Assembly (NCBI GenBank): GCA_934270345.1
Contig: CAKQPT010000042.1
Span: 1 to 14,611 of the forward strand
DNA from: an uncultured Oribacterium sp.
GTDB lineage: Bacteria; Bacillota; Clostridia; Lachnospirales; Lachnospiraceae
Direction of reading: 5' to 3'
DNA length: 14,611 bases
Positions 1 through 7,014 of this stretch are shown in pieces; the first letter of the stretch is position 1; the number at the start of each line of letters is the position of its first letter. The notes under the pieces are model-generated. The model did not search any database. It had not been told where the DNA came from and saw only the letters and a program-made list of their open reading frames with translations. Both the position numbers and the translations under genes were made by a program.

Positions 1-207
1 ATGATCTTCGGTGAGGTCGGACTCAGTGGTGAGGTACGTGCCGTATCGAACGCCGACCAGCGGATCGAAGAGGCGGCACGTCTCGGCTTCCATAAGATCG
101 TGCTGCCGGCCTTTCATATGAAGAAGCTGCGCCAGCCAAACCTGACGGCCTGCGAGCTCGTACCGGTGCGCAGTATCCGGGAAGCGGTAAAGATACTAAA
201 AAGCTGA
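1..207 (+). CDS. radA: RadA (Sms) DNA repair protein, C-terminal fragment
   Basis: This is the last 68 residues of RadA; the 5' part lies outside the window, so the ATG at base 1 is an internal Met and not a start. RadA is a RecA-like, ring-forming ATPase/helicase that drives branch migration during recombinational repair in the cytoplasm. What is visible is the end of its Lon-protease-like C-terminal domain: the family hallmark GEVGLSGEVRAV (residues 4-15), then the R-I-E-E-A-A-R-L-G-F helix and an IVLPAFH strand, all as in full-length RadA. The zinc finger, Walker motifs and KNRFG motif would lie upstream. The gene ends with tandem stops (TGA TAA, 205-210), followed at once by a copy of the structured repeat. 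Identification rests on family recognition and is firm despite the short length. Confidence 0.93.
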   Translation: MIFGEVGLSGEVRAVSNADQRIEEAARLGFHKIVLPAFHMKKLRQPNLTACELVPVRSIREAVKILKS

Positions 208-213
208 TAACGA

Positions 214-257
214 TGACAGTTCAGGCAGCCGCCCCTCCGGGTCCCTTTACCTGAACT
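214..257 (+). repeat. Dispersed structured element, copy A (internally deleted)
   Basis: This 44-base stretch begins six bases after the radA TGA stop. Outer arms GTTCAGG (219-225) and CCTGAAC (250-256) pair perfectly. Between them lies the 3' half of an inner stem, CCGCCCCTCCGGG (229-241). Its 5' partner, and the inner hairpin seen in the copies at 10136 and 14457, are missing, so this looks like a deleted version of the same element. The outer 5' arm (216-228) matches 14459-14471 at 12 of 13 bases, and the 3' end CCTGAACT matches 10203-10210. It could serve as the radA 3' end, but there is no U-tract. Confidence 0.6.
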
Positions 258-293
258 TGCAATCCGGGTTCCGAAAATCTTCTGAAATAGTGC

Positions 294-322
294 TTGACTT
301 ACAGGTGCAAAATGAGTATTAT
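294..322 (+). promoter_or_regulatory. Promoter of tRNA-Trp
   Basis: A -35 box TTGACT (294-299) and a -10 box TATTAT (317-322) are separated by exactly 17 bases. This is a near-consensus housekeeping sigma promoter. The tRNA-Ser promoter at 10246-10274 has the same layout: GTGCTTGAC, then 17 bases, then TATTATAAACGAG. This points to a shared stable-RNA promoter design. Confidence 0.85.
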
Positions 323-326
323 AAAC

Positions 327-347
327 GAGTCGTCAAAACGACGACTC
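327..347 (+). promoter_or_regulatory. Perfect inverted repeat at the tRNA-Trp transcript start
   Basis: GAGTCGTC (327-334) and GACGACTC (340-347) form a perfect 8-bp inverted repeat around AAAAC. It starts five bases after the -10 box, so it covers the expected transcription start, and it ends four bases before the mature tRNA 5' end. It could be an operator in DNA, or a hairpin in the pre-tRNA leader that affects RNase P access. The tRNA-Ser leader has no comparable structure. Confidence 0.6.
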
Positions 348-351
348 ATAC

Positions 352-422
352 AGGGGTTTCATCCAATGGTAAGATATCGGTCTCCAAAACCGCTCATGGG
401 GGTTCGAATCCCTCAACCCCTG
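352..422 (+). tRNA. trnW: tRNA-Trp (anticodon CCA)
   Basis: The 71-base cloverleaf has acceptor arms AGGGGTT (352-358) and AACCCCT (415-421) with discriminator G422, as expected for bacterial tRNA-Trp. The anticodon loop CTCCAAA carries CCA at 384-386 and reads UGG. The T-arm is GGGGG-TTCGAAT-CCCTC. The anticodon stem has one mismatch at its base (T377/C393), and the D-stem is short, which leaves a slightly irregular tRNA. The 3' CCA is not encoded (CGA follows G422), so a CCA-adding enzyme must finish it. It is a solitary gene with its own promoter and terminator. Confidence 0.95.
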
Positions 423-430
423 CGAAGGAG

Positions 431-462
431 AAGGAATCAGACGATGGTCTGGTTCCTTTTTT
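431..462 (+). terminator. Rho-independent terminator of tRNA-Trp
   Basis: AAGGAATCAGAC (431-442) pairs with GTCTGGTTCCTT (447-458) around a GATG loop, with one U-G wobble, and runs into six T residues (457-462). It lies nine bases past the tRNA. It also shows that the downstream MBL reading frame cannot start upstream of this point. Confidence 0.9.
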
Positions 463-563
463 CGTATCTGAAGACGGCACTGGTGCAGCGCGAAGACATC
501 ATGTTCCGCATGACGGCCTTCAGATCAGAACAGGATATGAACAGAAGCATAGTGGAGTGCGAC

Positions 564-1745
564 ATGAAGAATGCAATGGAAAATGATCTTTATACGGAAA
601 TCCTGCCGGGGATTTTCTGCGTCAGTCTCACGGACACGACGATCGAGCAGGGTGTGAGCTGCATCAAAATCTATATCATCAAGGGAAAACCTTCGGTCCA
701 TGAGGGCCGCAGCCTGATGATCGATACCGGCTTCCGGCAGGAGGACTGTCATCGGAAGCTGCAGGCTGCTCTTGCTGCCCTCGATATACCGGCAGATCAG
801 CTCGATATCTTCCTGACTCATCGCCATCATGATCACTCCGGACTTGCAGGCAGCTTCGCCCGGGAGGGTGCGCATATCTTTATGAACCCGGCGGAGGAAC
901 GCCATCCGTATGACTGTCTCGCGTATCGTGTGAGTGAGGAGTCTCTCGCGGCACAGAAGAAGGTGCTGCGTTCGACCGGTATCACCCCGGAGCGCACGCC
1001 GTATGCCTGGGAGGCCTTTATGAAGGTGTCCGAACGTGTACAGCATCATGGTGAATGGGTACTCGCCATTCTGGGTTTCCCATATACCGCGCTGCATTCA
1101 GGAGATGTATTTGACTACGGTGACTATCATTTCACCGCCTATCCTTTAAAGGGCCATACCTATGGACAGATGGGGCTCATGGATCACGAGAAGAAGATCC
1201 TCTTTGTTGCAGATCAGCTGATCCATGGCGTTTCGCCAATCGTGGCGACGACCTATGCGGATGAGCATCTGCTCGAAGGCATGTTTGCGTCGCTCAGGGA
1301 CATCAAGGAACACTATGGCGACTGGACCATCATCCCGGCCCACGGGGGAATCATCAAGGATGTTGCACAGGATGTCGACAGCATCGTGTACAGCTATCTC
1401 AGTAAAAGCACGAGTGCACTGGACATCATGAAGGGCAATGCTCCAGAAAAGAGTGCTGCATCTGCCCACGGACTGCCGGACGCCGTAAAGGCACCGGCGG
1501 TGGAAGCGCAGCGCAGCATCGGATCCGGAGAGTGGACCGTCCATGACATCGCGAAGCAGCTCTACCATATGGATGATGATCCGGCGGATGAGGCGGCCTT
1601 CTTCACCTATAAAATGCTGATCACGAAAACCTTCAGCATCCTCGAGTATCTGCACGACATCGGTTTCGTGGAGCGCGCGATGCGGGACGGCATCTATTAC
1701 TGGCGCGCCATAAGACAGACAGTTATTCACTCAGATTATTATTGA
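564..1745 (+). CDS. MBL-fold metallo-hydrolase with winged-helix-like C-terminus
   Basis: This 393-residue cytoplasmic protein belongs to the metallo-beta-lactamase superfamily, whose members hydrolyse esters, thioesters or phosphodiesters with a dinuclear metal site. The metal ligands are visible: H86-x-H88-x-D90-H91 in THRHHDHSG, H198 in KGHTYGQ, D217 in VADQL and H260 in PAHGG. After a low-complexity linker (about 280-322), residues 324-393 look like a helical winged-helix tail, as in LACTB2-like or glyoxalase II-related relatives. The open frame extends back to 294, through the tRNA and its terminator. The ATG at 564 is chosen because GGAG (554-557) sits six bases before it; ATGs at 501, 510, 537 and 576 are less well placed. 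No separate promoter is evident after the tRNA terminator. It ends 14 bases before uup, suggesting co-transcription. The substrate is unknown. Confidence 0.85.
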   Translation: MKNAMENDLYTEILPGIFCVSLTDTTIEQGVSCIKIYIIKGKPSVHEGRSLMIDTGFRQEDCHRKLQAALAALDIPADQLDIFLTHRHHDHSGLAGSFAREGAHIFMNPAEERHPYDCLAYRVSEESLAAQKKVLRSTGITPERTPYAWEAFMKVSERVQHHGEWVLAILGFPYTALHSGDVFDYGDYHFTAYPLKGHTYGQMGLMDHEKKILFVADQLIHGVSPIVATTYADEHLLEGMFASLRDIKEHYGDWTIIPAHGGIIKDVAQDVDSIVYSYLSKSTSALDIMKGNAPEKSAASAHGLPDAVKAPAVEAQRSIGSGEWTVHDIAKQLYHMDDDPADEAAFFTYKMLITKTFSILEYLHDIGFVERAMRDGIYYWRAIRQTVIHSDYY

Positions 1746-1759
1746 TTACAGGATTTAAT

Positions 1760-3700
1760 ATGGCACAGAACAACATCGTTACGATCGAACATCTTAGCAA
1801 GGTCTATACCGAGCGGCAGATTTTTAATGACACGGATTTTTCCATCAACGAAGGCGAGAAGGTCGCGCTGATCGGCGTGAACGGCACCGGCAAGTCGACG
1901 CTACTCCGCATCATCGCGGGGCTCGAGGAGCCGGATGAGGGCAGCATGGCGATGCGCCGCGAGCTCGAGATCCGTTTTCTTCCGCAGACCCCGTCCTTCG
2001 ACCCGGAGGATACCATCCTCGAGGCGATTCTGCATGACAACGAGGGCCACCAGCACGTATGGGACCTGGAAACAGAAGCGAAGAAGTTCCTGTCGAAGCT
2101 CGGCGAGAACGACTTCAGCCGGAAAATCGGGGAGCTCTCGGGCGGACAGAAGAAGCGTGTGGCGCTCGCGAGTACCCTGCTGAGCACCGCCGATCTGCTG
2201 ATCCTCGACGAGCCGACGAACCATCTCGACGGCGCGATGTCCGAGTGGCTCGAGGACTACCTCAAGCGCTACAAAGGAACGCTGCTGATGGTTACCCATG
2301 ACCGCTACTTCCTCGATGAGATCTGCGACCGCATCGTCGAGCTCGATCAGGGAAAGCTCTACAGCTATAAGGCGAACTACGCCGGCTATCTCGAGCTGAA
2401 GGCCGAGCGCATGGACATCGCCCGTGCGAAGGAGCGGACACGTCAGAACATCCTCCGGAATGAGCTGAAGTGGGTGATGCGCGGTGCGAAGGCGCGTACC
2501 ACGAAGCAGAAGGGCCGCCTCCAGCGTTATGAGAAGCTTTCCGCGATGCACGGACCGACGGAGGAAGAGGAGCTGAAGCTGAGCTCCATCCGGACCCGCC
2601 TCGGCAAGTCGACGATTGAACTCGTCGATGTATGTAAGGCCTACGACGGGCATGTGCTCCTCGACCACTTCAACTACAACTTCCTGCGAAACGACCGCGT
2701 CGGCATCATCGGTCCGAACGGCGCCGGCAAGTCGACTCTCGTCAAGATGATCACCGGCTGGGAGACCCCGGACAGCGGCGAGATCAATATCGGACAGACC
2801 GTCCGGATCGGCTATTTCACTCAGGAGAATGAGGCACTCGATGGAAACCAGCGCGTGATCGATGCGATGACCTCCATCGGCGAGTACGTCCACACCGTGG
2901 ACGGTCTCATCAGCGCCAGCAACATGCTGGACCGCTTCCTGTTCCCGCCTTCCGTGCAGTACATGAAGGTCGAGAAGCTGAGCGGCGGCGAGAAGCGTCG
3001 CCTCTACCTGCTCCGCGTCCTCATGTCTGAGCCGAACGTCCTCATCCTCGACGAGCCGACGAACGACCTCGATATCCGTACGATGACCATCCTCGAGGAT
3101 TACCTCGACCACTTCGACGGCATCGTGATCACGGTGTCCCACGACCGCTACTTCCTCGACCGTGTCGTGAACCGCATCTTCGCCTTCGAGGGCGATGGCC
3201 GGATCAGCCAGTACGAGGGCGGCTACACCGATTATCAGGTCGAGTACCTCCGCCGTCATCCGGAGGAGGACCCGAACTTCGCGAAGGCCGGCTCCATCGG
3301 CGGCACCGGCGGAAACAGCCTGTCCTCTTCGAAGTCTTCGGCCAATGCCGGCGACCGCAGCATCGTCACCGCGCAGGACAGCACGACTAGCGGCAGCACA
3401 TCCGGTGAAACAGCAGCTGCGGCGTCCGGAGACAGCAGCCCGACGAGCTCAAACCGGGACCGTCACCAGCTCCGCATGTCCTATAAGGAGAAGAAGGAGT
3501 GGGAGACCATCGAGGCCGACATCGACGCCCTCGAGACCCGCATCGCCGCCATTGACGACGAAATGATGCAGTACGCAAAGGACTTCATAAAGCTTCACGA
3601 ACTGACGCAGGAAAAAGAAGAGAAGGAAGCGCTCCTTGACGAAAAAATGGAACGCTGGGCTTACCTTTCTGATCTGCAGGAACAGATCGACAGGTCCTGA
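1760..3700 (+). CDS. uup: ABC-F ATPase, Uup/YfmR type
   Basis: This 646-residue soluble twin-ATPase has no membrane segments. ABC1 has Walker A GVNGTGKST (39-47, K45), signature LSGGQ (126-130) and Walker B with D150-E151 in DEPTNHLD. ABC2 has GPNGAGKST (from 318, K324), LSGGE (from 407) and D431-E432 in DEPTNDLD. The inter-domain linker is basic (ARTTKQKGRLQRYEKL), as in ribosome-binding ABC-F proteins. A C-terminal coiled coil (about 575-646) defines the Uup-like group. Known members bind the ribosomal E site and rescue stalled translation, for example at proline-rich stretches; resistance-type ABC-F proteins usually lack this tail. An unusually Ser/Thr/Gly/Ala-rich linker (about 507-570) joins ABC2 to the coil. 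The ATG at 1760 has AGGA six bases upstream; an in-frame TTG at 1742 is less likely. It is probably co-transcribed with the MBL gene. Confidence 0.9.
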   Translation: MAQNNIVTIEHLSKVYTERQIFNDTDFSINEGEKVALIGVNGTGKSTLLRIIAGLEEPDEGSMAMRRELEIRFLPQTPSFDPEDTILEAILHDNEGHQHVWDLETEAKKFLSKLGENDFSRKIGELSGGQKKRVALASTLLSTADLLILDEPTNHLDGAMSEWLEDYLKRYKGTLLMVTHDRYFLDEICDRIVELDQGKLYSYKANYAGYLELKAERMDIARAKERTRQNILRNELKWVMRGAKARTTKQKGRLQRYEKLSAMHGPTEEEELKLSSIRTRLGKSTIELVDVCKAYDGHVLLDHFNYNFLRNDRVGIIGPNGAGKSTLVKMITGWETPDSGEINIGQTVRIGYFTQENEALDGNQRVIDAMTSIGEYVHTVDGLISASNMLDRFLFPPSVQYMKVEKLSGGEKRRLYLLRVLMSEPNVLILDEPTNDLDIRTMTILEDYLDHFDGIVITVSHDRYFLDRVVNRIFAFEGDGRISQYEGGYTDYQVEYLRRHPEEDPNFAKAGSIGGTGGNSLSSSKSSANAGDRSIVTAQDSTTSGSTSGETAAAASGDSSPTSSNRDRHQLRMSYKEKKEWETIEADIDALETRIAAIDDEMMQYAKDFIKLHELTQEKEEKEALLDEKMERWAYLSDLQEQIDRS

Positions 3701-3726
3701 ACCTTACAATCATACATTCATCAGAC

Positions 3727-3808
3727 CCAGGCATCGGTGCTTTTTGCTGATCACGCATTTTGGGACAGACATCGAAATGCTCCACAGTAAAAAGCACTCG
3801 ACGCCTGG
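3727..3808 (+). other. Long imperfect hairpin downstream of uup
   Basis: The outer arms CCAGGC (3727-3732) and GCCTGG (3803-3808) continue inward to TCG-GTGCTTTTT (3734-3745) opposite AAAAAGCAC-TCGA (3789-3801) with one bulge, then GCTG opposite CAGT. An inner stem GCATTT (3755-3760)/AAATGC (3775-3780) caps it. The result is an 82-base stem of more than 25 pairs. The arms are mirror copies, which resembles a miniature inverted-repeat element or a decayed terminator. No clean U-tract follows the right arm, so a terminator call is uncertain. Confidence 0.6.
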
Positions 3809-3989
3809 TTTCATATGAATTTAGGATATATAAAATAGTTTTATATGTTGCATTACTTTCGTATAAATATCTTTATAGACATGCCGAAATGTGTCTAATA
3901 ACTCGTTTTTGTCATAACTTAATCGGTTTACTGTTCTTTATGGTTATACCAGCCGTGACGAATCGCTATAGTTTAACGGTTTCATGCGC
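3809..3989. other. AT-rich intergenic stretch before the opp promoter
   Basis: No convincing gene is present in this stretch, which is much richer in A and T than its surroundings. It holds an AT palindrome, ATATAAAA-TAG-TTTTATAT (3828-3846), that could be a regulator site. A weak upstream promoter is possible, with TTGCAT (3848-3853) and TTTATA (3872-3877) at 18-base spacing. Short open frames here have no RBS and no family resemblance. Confidence 0.45.
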
Positions 3990-4018
3990 TGGACTTTAAT
4001 AATGTAAAGTTATATACT
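3990..4018 (+). promoter_or_regulatory. Likely main promoter of the opp operon
   Basis: TGGACT (3990-3995, one base from TTGACT) and TATACT (4013-4018) are spaced 17 bases apart. Transcription would begin near 4025, giving a leader of about 72 bases before oppA. Assignment is by pattern only. Confidence 0.55.
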
Positions 4019-4028
4019 TTTGCCATCG

Positions 4029-4072
4029 CGCAATGGAGTGCTAGTTTTTTACCGGTAAACCCATTGCGTTTT
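4029..4072 (+). promoter_or_regulatory. Leader hairpin of oppA, attenuator-like
   Basis: CGCAATGG (4029-4036) pairs perfectly with CCATTGCG (4061-4068), and TTTT (4069-4072) follows, with a second T-run at 4076-4081. This resembles an intrinsic terminator placed inside the 5' leader. A competing pairing is possible between CCAT (4023-4026) and ATGG (4033-4036), which would break the 5' arm. That arrangement would allow attenuation of the operon; the signal is unknown. Confidence 0.5.
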
Positions 4073-4096
4073 CTACTTTTTAAGGAGGAGTAAGTT

Positions 4097-5827
4097 ATGA
4101 AAAAGACAAGAGCACTTGTTGCGACCGTAACTGCTGGTGCGATGGTCCTCAGCATGGCGGCTTGTGGATCTTCTGCATACCAGGAGACGACCGCAGCTGC
4201 TGCGACCGAGGCTGCCGGCACTGCAGCTGCTGGTGAAACCGCTGCCGCTGCAGAGGCGACCGGAACCGTTTCTTCATCTGACCTCAAGGTTATGCTGGAG
4301 ACGCCGGTTATGTCCCTCGATCCGCAGCAGGCAACCGATGGTACCTCATTCGAGGTGATGGCAAACTACACTGATGGTCTGACACAGATGGATGACAGTG
4401 GTGCAGCCGTAGCCGCTGTGGCAGAGAGCTGGGAGACCTCCGATGATGGTCTCACATGGACCTTCCACCTTCGTAAGGATGCGAAGTGGTCCAATGGTAC
4501 ACCGGTCACCGCGAAGGATTTCGTATTCGGCTGGCAGAGAGCCGTTGATCCGGATGTCGCTTCCGAGTATGCGTACATGCTTTCCGATATTGGACAGATC
4601 AAGAACGCCGCGGAGATCATCGACGGTACGAAGGACAAGTCCGAGCTCGGTGTCACCGCAGTCGATGACAACACCTTACAGGTGGAGCTGAACGCACCGG
4701 TTTCCTACTTCCTGTCCCTGATGTACTTCCCGACCTTCTATCCGGTCAACGAGGAGTTCTTCAACACCTGCCCGGATACCTACGGTACATCTCCGGAGAC
4801 CACTCTTTCGAACGGTGCTTTCGTTCTCGACTCCTATGAGCCGGCAGCAACCGAGATTCACCTTACGAAGAACGCGGATTACTTCGATGCAGACAAGATC
4901 AAGCTTGCTGGTATCGATTATCAGGTTATCCAGGATTCACAGCAGGCACTTCTTTCTTACCAGAGCGGCGACCTCGACCTCACTCTTCTGAATGGTGACC
5001 AGGTTGACCAGGTACAGGACGATCCTGCATTTAAGGCCGTCGGTGCTGGATACCTCTGGTATGTAACACCGAACATCAGCGCTGTTCCTGAGCTGGCCAA
5101 TGACAACATCCGTAAGGCACTTACCTTCGCGATCGATCGTACCGCCATCTGTGAGGACGTGCTGAAGGATGGTTCGAAGCCGACTTACACTGCAGTTCCG
5201 ATGGATTTCGCAGCAGGTCCGGACGGATCTGATTTCTCCGGAGATCAGAGCAAGTTCCAGGATGTATGTGCAGATGATACTGCGAAGGCTGCAGAGTACT
5301 GGCAGAAGGGTCTCGATGAGCTCGGTATTACATCCCTTACCCTCGATATGAAGGTCGATGCCGATGATGCACCTCAGAAGGTCGCAACCGTTCTTCAGGA
5401 GCAGTGGCAGACCGCTCTTCCTGGCCTCACCGTTACACTGACCGTAGAGCCGAAGAAGCAGAGAGTACAGGATCTTCAAGATGGTAACTACCAGCTCGGT
5501 CTTACCAGATGGGGCCCGGACTACGCAGATCCGATGACCTACCTCGGCATGTGGACGACCGGCTGCTCCAACAACTATGGTTTATGGTCCAGCACCGACT
5601 ACGATGACATCATCGCAAAGTGCACCACCGGTGAGCTTGCAACCGATCCGGAGGGCCGCTGGTCCGCGATGTACGATGCAGAGAAGATCGTCATGGATGA
5701 GTCCGTGATCTTCCCGCTGTACACGCAGTGCAATGCAGAGATGGTAAGCACAAATGTTACCGGTGTTGCATTCCATCCGGTAGCCATCAACAGAGTTTAC
5801 AAGAACGCTGTGAAGACCGAAGGCTGA
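4097..5827 (+). CDS. oppA: Oligopeptide-binding lipoprotein OppA
   Basis: This 576-residue substrate-binding protein belongs to the SBP family 5 (peptide/nickel type) and is the extracytoplasmic receptor of the peptide importer encoded downstream. The N-terminus is a lipoprotein signal: KK-T-R start, hydrophobic core and lipobox SMAAC, with C23 as the lipidated residue. An Ala/Thr-rich tether (about 26-57) follows, then the binding domain from about residue 62. Family features include a WTFHLRKDAKWSNG-type motif, NEEFF, and the late segment TRWGPDYADPMTYL typical of OppA/DppA. The start is supported by a strong AAGGAGG (4082-4088). Codons ending in T are commoner than in the neighbours, consistent with high expression. 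The hairpin after the stop probably raises its level over the permease genes. The peptide preference cannot be read from sequence. Confidence 0.93.
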   Translation: MKKTRALVATVTAGAMVLSMAACGSSAYQETTAAAATEAAGTAAAGETAAAAEATGTVSSSDLKVMLETPVMSLDPQQATDGTSFEVMANYTDGLTQMDDSGAAVAAVAESWETSDDGLTWTFHLRKDAKWSNGTPVTAKDFVFGWQRAVDPDVASEYAYMLSDIGQIKNAAEIIDGTKDKSELGVTAVDDNTLQVELNAPVSYFLSLMYFPTFYPVNEEFFNTCPDTYGTSPETTLSNGAFVLDSYEPAATEIHLTKNADYFDADKIKLAGIDYQVIQDSQQALLSYQSGDLDLTLLNGDQVDQVQDDPAFKAVGAGYLWYVTPNISAVPELANDNIRKALTFAIDRTAICEDVLKDGSKPTYTAVPMDFAAGPDGSDFSGDQSKFQDVCADDTAKAAEYWQKGLDELGITSLTLDMKVDADDAPQKVATVLQEQWQTALPGLTVTLTVEPKKQRVQDLQDGNYQLGLTRWGPDYADPMTYLGMWTTGCSNNYGLWSSTDYDDIIAKCTTGELATDPEGRWSAMYDAEKIVMDESVIFPLYTQCNAEMVSTNVTGVAFHPVAINRVYKNAVKTEG

Positions 5828-5858
5828 TCATCTGATCGTGTGAAACATTTCTTTTGAT

Positions 5859-5886
5859 TGCAGGCCGCATGAAAATGCGGCCTGTA
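5859..5886 (+). terminator. GAAA-loop hairpin after oppA, partial terminator or mRNA stabiliser
   Basis: CAGGCCGCAT (5861-5870) and ATGCGGCCTG (5875-5884) form a perfect 10-bp stem closed by GAAA, 33 bases past the oppA stop. Only ATCATTT follows, not a proper U-tract. It is therefore best read as a leaky terminator or a 3' stabiliser that favours oppA over oppBCDF, which is common in binding-protein operons. Confidence 0.65.
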
Positions 5887-5962
5887 TCATTTCAGGTTTA
5901 TGCCATAGACAGGCTCAGAAACGCACTGCTTCGACGTACGGAGACGCACATCCCGGAGCGCT

Positions 5963-6062
5963 CCTGCAAAACAGGAAAACTTCGGAGGAAAATCGAAGAC
6001 GGCTGCGCTTTCGAGCGTGTCTACGGCTTAAACCGTAGTACATCGGGCAGAAACGACTGCCC
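5963..6062 (+). promoter_or_regulatory. Row of five short hairpins in the oppA-oppB gap
   Basis: Within the 249-base gap there are five successive perfect stems: CCTG/CAGG (5963-5975), CTTCG/CGAAG (5980-5998), CGCT-TTCG-AGCG (6006-6017), CTACGG/CCGTAG (6021-6038) and GGGCAG/CTGCCC (6045-6062). The last one ends two bases before the oppB RBS AGGGAGG (6065-6071). No coding potential is evident. I do not recognise a known riboswitch or T-box signature. It may slow or regulate oppB translation, or mark an RNA processing site. Confidence 0.5.
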
Positions 6063-6076
6063 ACAGGGAGGTAATT

Positions 6077-7012
6077 GTGAAAAAGTATGTAACCAAACGA
6101 GTGTTAACCTCGATCTTCACCCTCCTCGTCATTTTACTGGTGCTCTTTATCCTGATGCAGCTGATGCCGGGATCTCCGTTCAATGATGAGAAGCTGAATG
6201 ATGCACAGCGCGCCGCACTGTATGCGAAGTATGGACTCGATCAGCCCGTCGTCGTGCGGTTCTTCCGCTATGTCAAGAACATGCTGACCGGTGACTTCGG
6301 TGTCAGCTATAACATCTCGAAGAATACCCCGATTTCCCAGCTCATCGCAAACCGTCTTCCGATCTCCATCCGTATCGGTGGTGCTGCGGTCAGCTTCGGT
6401 GCCGTCGTCGGCCTCATCCTCGGCCTCATCGCGGCGCTTCGCCACGACACCTGGGTCGACACCCTCTGCACGGTGATCTCGGTTATCGGTGTTTCCGTAC
6501 CGTCGTACGTATTCGCACTGCTCCTCAGCTACCAGCTCGGCTTCAACATGAAGCTGTTCCCGATGCTGTTCGATGCGAAGCGGGCGATGGCCTCGAGCGT
6601 ACTGCCGAGTATTTCACTCTCGATGTTCACGATGGCTTCCATCGCACGTTTCACCCGTTCTGAGATGATGGAGGTACTCGACAGCGACTATATGCTGCTC
6701 GCCGAGTCGAAGGGTATCTCCGGATTCGCCCTGATTTTCCGTCATGCACTTCGAAATGCCCTGATCCCGATCATCACCGTTCTGGCACCGCTGATCGTCG
6801 ACCTCATGACGGGTTCCCTCGTCGTCGAGAAGATATTCGCGATCCCGGGCGTCGGCTCACTGCTGGTCAACGCGATCCAGTCGAACGACTATAACGTCGT
6901 CATCTCGCTCGCGTTCATCTACTCCGCGATGTACATCGGTATCATGCTCGTCGTTGATATCCTCTACGGCATCATCGATCCGCGAATCAGACTTGCAAAG
7001 GACGGTAAATAA
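6077..7012 (+). CDS. oppB: Oligopeptide ABC transporter permease OppB
   Basis: This 311-residue integral membrane protein is one half of the peptide channel. The first membrane helix (about 9-30) is followed by an external segment with the family motif LMPGSPF and the YGLDQPV-F-RY region. Further hydrophobic helices lie near 100-120, 130-152, 170-190, 225-250 and 275-300, for about six in all. The cytoplasmic EAA loop that docks on the ATPases begins near A209 (AESKGISGFALIFRHALRNA). The C-terminus ends with the usual YGIIDPRIR. The start is GTG with AGGGAGG five bases upstream. It lies directly after a hairpin-rich gap and two bases before oppC. Dipeptide versus oligopeptide (Dpp/Opp) specificity cannot be separated here. 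Confidence 0.93.
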   Translation: MKKYVTKRVLTSIFTLLVILLVLFILMQLMPGSPFNDEKLNDAQRAALYAKYGLDQPVVVRFFRYVKNMLTGDFGVSYNISKNTPISQLIANRLPISIRIGGAAVSFGAVVGLILGLIAALRHDTWVDTLCTVISVIGVSVPSYVFALLLSYQLGFNMKLFPMLFDAKRAMASSVLPSISLSMFTMASIARFTRSEMMEVLDSDYMLLAESKGISGFALIFRHALRNALIPIITVLAPLIVDLMTGSLVVEKIFAIPGVGSLLVNAIQSNDYNVVISLAFIYSAMYIGIMLVVDILYGIIDPRIRLAKDGK

Positions 7013-7014
7013 GT

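Noticed and set aside
1..3. ATG at base 1 as the start of a small protein
   Set aside because: The residues match the interior of RadA, so the gene begins before the window.
294..563. N-terminal extension of the MBL frame
   Set aside because: It starts in the tRNA-Trp promoter and crosses the tRNA and its terminator. The ATG at 564 has a well-spaced GGAG.
1901..3259. 452-residue open frame on the - strand
   Set aside because: It is fully antisense to uup, a clear two-domain ABC-F gene. The frame is a by-product of GC-rich codon bias and shows no family motif.
1760..3700. Antibiotic-resistance ABC-F protein
   Set aside because: The C-terminal coiled coil and housekeeping context fit Uup/YfmR better than the resistance types.
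5886..6076. T-box or known riboswitch before oppB
   Set aside because: No T-box sequence (TGGNACCGCG-like) and no conserved riboswitch core were recognised; only plain stems are present.
5854..6186. 110-residue open frame between oppA and oppB
   Set aside because: It overlaps five hairpins and the start of oppB, has no RBS, and its residues look random.
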